A DNA stretch of 64,000 nt from Arcobacter sp. (GTDB taxonomy: Bacteria; Campylobacterota; Campylobacteria; Campylobacterales; Arcobacteraceae), in assembly GCA_002869565.1 (NCBI GenBank), contig PKUJ01000004.1, forward strand, positions 1 through 64,000, given 5' to 3'. Positions 60,851 to 64,000 of this stretch are shown here, in pieces. A model generated the notes under the pieces. It searched no databases. It saw only the letters and a program-made list of their open reading frames with translations, and had not been told where the DNA came from. Positions within the stretch are counted from its first letter, which is position 1. Every line of letters begins with the position of its first letter. The position numbers and the translations under genes are program-made.

Positions 60851-62583
60851 CTTCTACCTCTTGGAGTTCTTTTATTTCTACTTTCTCTTTTATGTCTTAA
60901 TCCTCTTTGATTACTTCTTCTTGAACCATTTTGAGAATCTTTTTTTAGTCTTCTTAATTTGCTTAATTTATATATTGCAGAAACAGGATCATGTAAATCA
61001 TCGTGTTCAGATTCAGGGAAATCATTCATTTGGTTAAATAGTTCAGGATGATCTCCCACAAAAACAATATCTTTATCATCAATAGGAAACTCTAATTCTC
61101 CCATACGGTCCTCTTTGTTTTCACTCCAATGAATAAACTTTGTATTTGGCATAGGAACATTTGCATTCCAAGCTGCATCTTTTATCCAATCTCTAAGCAT
61201 GTAAAAACCACCATTTTTATCTCCAGAGAGTAGATATATTTTCCAAAGATTCATAAGTCTTAGAGTTTCAGTTACAACGGGTTTCCCTTTAATACGCATC
61301 TGTTTGGTGTAAAAAATATAGAGTTTTTTCGTTGTATCTGATACTCCACCTGCTACAAATCCACAAAAGTCACCTTCTTCTGAATCTCCTTTTGCATCTA
61401 CATATAAATAGATTCTGTCTAGTTTTGGCATTTGAGTTGAAGTTATTTTCTCAAACTTTGAGGAGTCAAACTTTTGGTTCTCAGAGTTTGGATTGTTCTG
61501 CTGTTCTTTTTGAAAGGCTTTATTATTAGCAGCTCTTTTTTGCATAAGAAACTCTAACTTAACTGCATTCCAAAGTAGAACTGCACCTTCATCCATAAGT
61601 TTTTTATTTTCTAAATAGAAGTTTCTAGCTTCTTCTACACCTTCATATTTATATATTTTTGTGTATTCTTCCCATAAATCCATATTTTTTGGATAGGAGA
61701 TTAAAGCTCTAAAAATTACAGGATGCCAAAACTTCAGCTTGAGCTTTCTTGATAATACTGAGTCTCTATGTAAAATAGTTCCTATATATAAAATATCAAG
61801 TGAACCATCAACACTTCCTAAGTTATCAATAGCTTCATCAAGCCACTCTTCTAGTTTATCTCTTTGTTTTCTGCTTCTTACATTTGTATCATTTTCTAGA
61901 TCATCTATTATTGCAAGGTCTGGTCTATAAACTCCATGCTTAACACCTCTTACTCTTTTTCCTGATCCATAGGCTTTGATTTTTACATTGTTATTTGTAA
62001 CTATCTCTCCTATTTTCCATATCTTTCCTACTCCACAACTTTCAGGAAAATCAGCTTTTAATCTTTCATTCTCTTCTAGTTCTGCCTTAATTGCTTCAAC
62101 TAGAGTCTCAGCTAGTTCTATTGCATCAGAGAAGATAGTTGGAAAGTTTTTATATCCATTTACAATACACCAAATAGGAAATACAACAGAAACATCAGTT
62201 GATTTACCAAATCCTCTTGGAGCTGCTTTTGCAAACTTTAATCCCATAGGTTTATATTTATCTATGATTTTGTAGTAAGTTTTATCTAGGTCTTCTTGCA
62301 GTTCACTCTTTCCAGGAAGTGTATAGTAATGAGGAAAGTAAGTCATTCTAAAATAATGAAAGTTTGTCTTTTGCTTATCTCTTCTTTTTTGTTTATCTTT
62401 TGGATCTAAAAGGTTAGAGACTTTTATCTGCTCTTTTAAGCCAGCAGAGAATTTTCCTAACTCTTCTTTAAATACTCTTCTTGATATCTTTCTTGCTGCA
62501 AACTTGCTTTTACCTTCTTCTAAAGCTTCATTGTATGAATTATTTATAAGTTCAAGTAGTTCGCTTTTTTCAAATAGAGACAT
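60847..62583 (-). CDS. Terminase large subunit (Mu gp28-like)
   Basis: 578 residues. FAKAAPRGFGKSTDVSVVFP is the Walker A region, LAIIDDLENDT the Walker B, and the nuclease domain has YLYVDAKGDSEEGDFCGFV with a later acidic EHDDLHDP. It packages phage DNA by headful from the transposed copy. Basic C-terminus (RRSNQRGLRHKRESRNKRT). It overlaps the small subunit by 14 bases. Confidence 0.9.
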   Translation of the reverse strand: MSLFEKSELLELINNSYNEALEEGKSKFAARKISRRVFKEELGKFSAGLKEQIKVSNLLDPKDKQKRRDKQKTNFHYFRMTYFPHYYTLPGKSELQEDLDKTYYKIIDKYKPMGLKFAKAAPRGFGKSTDVSVVFPIWCIVNGYKNFPTIFSDAIELAETLVEAIKAELEENERLKADFPESCGVGKIWKIGEIVTNNNVKIKAYGSGKRVRGVKHGVYRPDLAIIDDLENDTNVRSRKQRDKLEEWLDEAIDNLGSVDGSLDILYIGTILHRDSVLSRKLKLKFWHPVIFRALISYPKNMDLWEEYTKIYKYEGVEEARNFYLENKKLMDEGAVLLWNAVKLEFLMQKRAANNKAFQKEQQNNPNSENQKFDSSKFEKITSTQMPKLDRIYLYVDAKGDSEEGDFCGFVAGGVSDTTKKLYIFYTKQMRIKGKPVVTETLRLMNLWKIYLLSGDKNGGFYMLRDWIKDAAWNANVPMPNTKFIHWSENKEDRMGELEFPIDDKDIVFVGDHPELFNQMNDFPESEHDDLHDPVSAIYKLSKLRRLKKDSQNGSRRSNQRGLRHKRESRNKRTPRGRR

Positions 62584-63073
62584 CGCTTAACTCTTCTTGG
62601 ATTGCATAAACTCTTTCAATAACTTTTTCCATGCTTTCAGTTGGTATATGATCTTTGATATCTAAAAGTATAGTTTCAATTGTATGTTTTATAAGTCCAT
62701 ATTTATAAGCTTCAGGATCTTCAGCAGCTGCTACTTTCCTCATTTTAGAGAAACTATCTCCTAAAGATACAAGCATTTGAGCTTTTGCTTCAACACTCAT
62801 CTTTTCATTTTCTCTAATCTCTTTTATACTTTGATACATATAATTTACAAATAAAGAGTACATATTTTCTTTTGTTTCACTTGACTCTTTTATGTATTTA
62901 GCAGCTCTTAGCGTTAGCCAATCAAAACCTTCAGCTTTATCTTTACTTTGATAGTTGGAGATAGTTTTATCTCCAACTTGTAAAATCTGGGCTATTTCAA
63001 TTTGAGACTTTGAGGCATCTATAAAAAGCGACCTTGCTAACATTCTATTTTTATCTGCATTACTTAGTTTCAT
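62570..63073 (-). CDS. Terminase small subunit (DUF1804, Mu gp27-like)
   Basis: 167 residues. ARSLFIDASKSQIEIAQILQVGDKTISNYQ is the DNA-binding helix-turn-helix start (about residues 13-42) and GFDWLTLRAAKYIKES follows, as in DUF1804. Its start overlaps the gp36-like gene by 4 bases. Confidence 0.85.
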   Translation of the reverse strand: MKLSNADKNRMLARSLFIDASKSQIEIAQILQVGDKTISNYQSKDKAEGFDWLTLRAAKYIKESSETKENMYSLFVNYMYQSIKEIRENEKMSVEAKAQMLVSLGDSFSKMRKVAAAEDPEAYKYGLIKHTIETILLDIKDHIPTESMEKVIERVYAIQEELSDVSI

Positions 63074-63477
63074 CTAAAACCTTCTGTTCTTACTCTTTTT
63101 TTATCTCTATGTCTAAATGCATATGATTTGCTACTTGCAGGAATTGTAACTGTAGTGTTATTCTTATGTTCAGTTATTAATCTTCCTGTACTCATTTTCA
63201 TAAGATATGATTCATTCTCTTTTTTGAGTTCTTTATCTCCCTCACTTATAAGACCATTTTGTGCTCTTAGTTCATAGATTGTTAAATCAACAGTAATCTT
63301 TTTTAAAAGTGCTGTTGGATTTTCAGGTTGGATAATAAAAGATTCAATAAAAGAGATTGCATCATTTAGTGCATCATCTATTACGTCTTGATTTAAATTT
63401 CCTGTTGCATTTAAATCTGAAAGTTGAGTAAGTTCTGTTTGGCTTATCTCTTTTAGTAAATCTTCATTGGTAATCAA
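63070..63477 (-). CDS. DUF1320 protein (Mu gp36-like)
   Basis: 135 residues. MITNEDLLKEISQTELTQLSD, DVIDDALNDAISFIESFI and LKKITVDLTIYELR match DUF1320, a head-tail joining family next to gpT in Mu-like phages. Here it precedes the terminase gene. Confidence 0.85.
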   Translation of the reverse strand: MITNEDLLKEISQTELTQLSDLNATGNLNQDVIDDALNDAISFIESFIIQPENPTALLKKITVDLTIYELRAQNGLISEGDKELKKENESYLMKMSTGRLITEHKNNTTVTIPASSKSYAFRHRDKKRVRTEGFR

Positions 63478-63559
63478 TTTTAAATCCTTTTACTTTAGCG
63501 TTTAAAACCCGTTTAAAAACTCTAAACTATTTTTAGTCGATACATTTATCGTTTCAATA

Positions 63560-63583
63560 AATAAAAGCCCTTAAGGGCCTTTA
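63560..63583 (-). terminator. Hairpin between the capsid and gp36-like genes
   Basis: AAAGCCC-TTAA-GGGCCTTT-type stem with flanking A and T tracts. It probably trims or partly terminates the abundant capsid transcript before the downstream genes. Confidence 0.75.
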
Positions 63584-63597
63584 TTTTGAATATTGCA

Positions 63598-64000
63598 TTA
63601 AGCTGAATAAATAAGCTTGATTAACGCACCAGGTCTTGTACAATATGGAATGATTTTTGTTTCAGTCTCAATTGCCCATCCTTTACCTCTTTCTAATTCT
63701 TCAGGAGATGCAGCAAAGAACATTTTTGGAGCTGCTTTCATGGCTTGAGTATGATCTGCTCTTCCATAAACAACTTCATATACTTTCTCAGACTTAGGAA
63801 TAACTACAGCTTTACCTTCTTCAATAAAAGGTTTTCTGTTTCCATTTTCATCTTTCCACGAAGCTCTAAATGGAATAAATCTCTTACCATGAATAGTAAG
63901 TACTCTTTTTCCATTTTCATCAATATATTTTGCAGGACCATTATCTTTAAAGTCTCCAGCTGCTTTTGCATTTGCAACTGTTCTATTAAAGAAAGTAGAA
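63598..64000 (-). CDS. Major head protein, Mu gpT-like (partial)
   Basis: Only the C-terminal 133 residues are in the window; the 5' part is cut off by the right edge. The end reads MFFAASPEELERGKGWAIET and then IIPYCTRPGALIKLIYSA. The setting (followed by gp36, gp27, gp28) and the segment MFFA-SP-ELE support the Mu gpT major head subunit. Confidence 0.75.
   Translation of the reverse strand, partial: STFFNRTVANAKAAGDFKDNGPAKYIDENGKRVLTIHGKRFIPFRASWKDENGNRKPFIEEGKAVVIPKSEKVYEVVYGRADHTQAMKAAPKMFFAASPEELERGKGWAIETETKIIPYCTRPGALIKLIYSA

Overview
The window is very AT-rich (I judge roughly 27 percent GC by eye) and densely coded. Its conserved genes (thiL, truD, ruvA, ddl, a membrane-anchored murF, a short CheZ, a degenerate type II secretion locus) look like a member of the Campylobacterota, most like the Arcobacter group. 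That assignment rests on recognition of protein families, not on a database search.

Layout. 1-3.5 kb is a graveyard of polymorphic-toxin tips: two copies of the same pre-toxin linker, each followed by a different toxin tip and a candidate immunity gene, with shared intergenic repeats and a decayed secreted-protein gene. 3.5-3.7 kb holds a relic of an IS110-type transposase. 4.0-14.5 kb is one long rightward type II secretion operon (pseudopilins G, H, I, J, K; inner-membrane F, L, M, N-like, C; secretin D; ATPase E; an SH3 periplasmic protein). A complete IS256-family element (14486-15835, 8-bp target duplication) splits the terminator that follows it.

15.9-26.8 kb is an integrative element of about 10.9 kb inserted in the 3' end of the superoxide reductase gene. 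The displaced native 3' end is still visible at the left border. It carries a tyrosine integrase, an AlpA-like regulator, a phage RepO-like initiator, a Nu1-like terminase small subunit and a repressor with operators, but no capsid or tail genes, which is the gene set of a phage satellite. Its right half is cargo that looks like anti-phage defence: a PD-(D/E)XK-like protein with a GIY-YIG-like partner, a DUF4238 protein, and a HipA-like kinase with a DUF3037 partner.

26.8-44.0 kb is chromosomal backbone: superoxide reductase, thiL, truD, a CheZ-like phosphatase, a chemoreceptor with a periplasmic haem-binding CxxCH, ruvA-ddl-hydrolase-murF (murF has an in-frame TAA), a HIT hydrolase, a eukaryote-like kinase bracketed by two long inverted repeats, peptide deformylase, a RidA/D-amino acid dehydrogenase pair and several small membrane genes.

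From about 44.1 kb to the window end is a Mu-like transposable prophage. From the left it has a repeat array that may be the transposase-binding left end, DUF4747 and membrane cargo genes, a LexA/CI-type repressor, a consensus early promoter overlapped by an operator, a Ner-like protein, MuA and MuB transposition proteins, early genes including GemA, an amidase and a RecA-like ATPase, a leftward three-gene module with a TIR domain (candidate defence), a Mor-like activator, and a tRNA-Ser-like gene whose anticodon reads GAU. It ends with a leftward head operon (gpT, gp36, gp27, gp28, gp29, gpF, gpG). The head operon runs opposite to the early genes, unlike Mu itself. The right prophage end lies outside the window.
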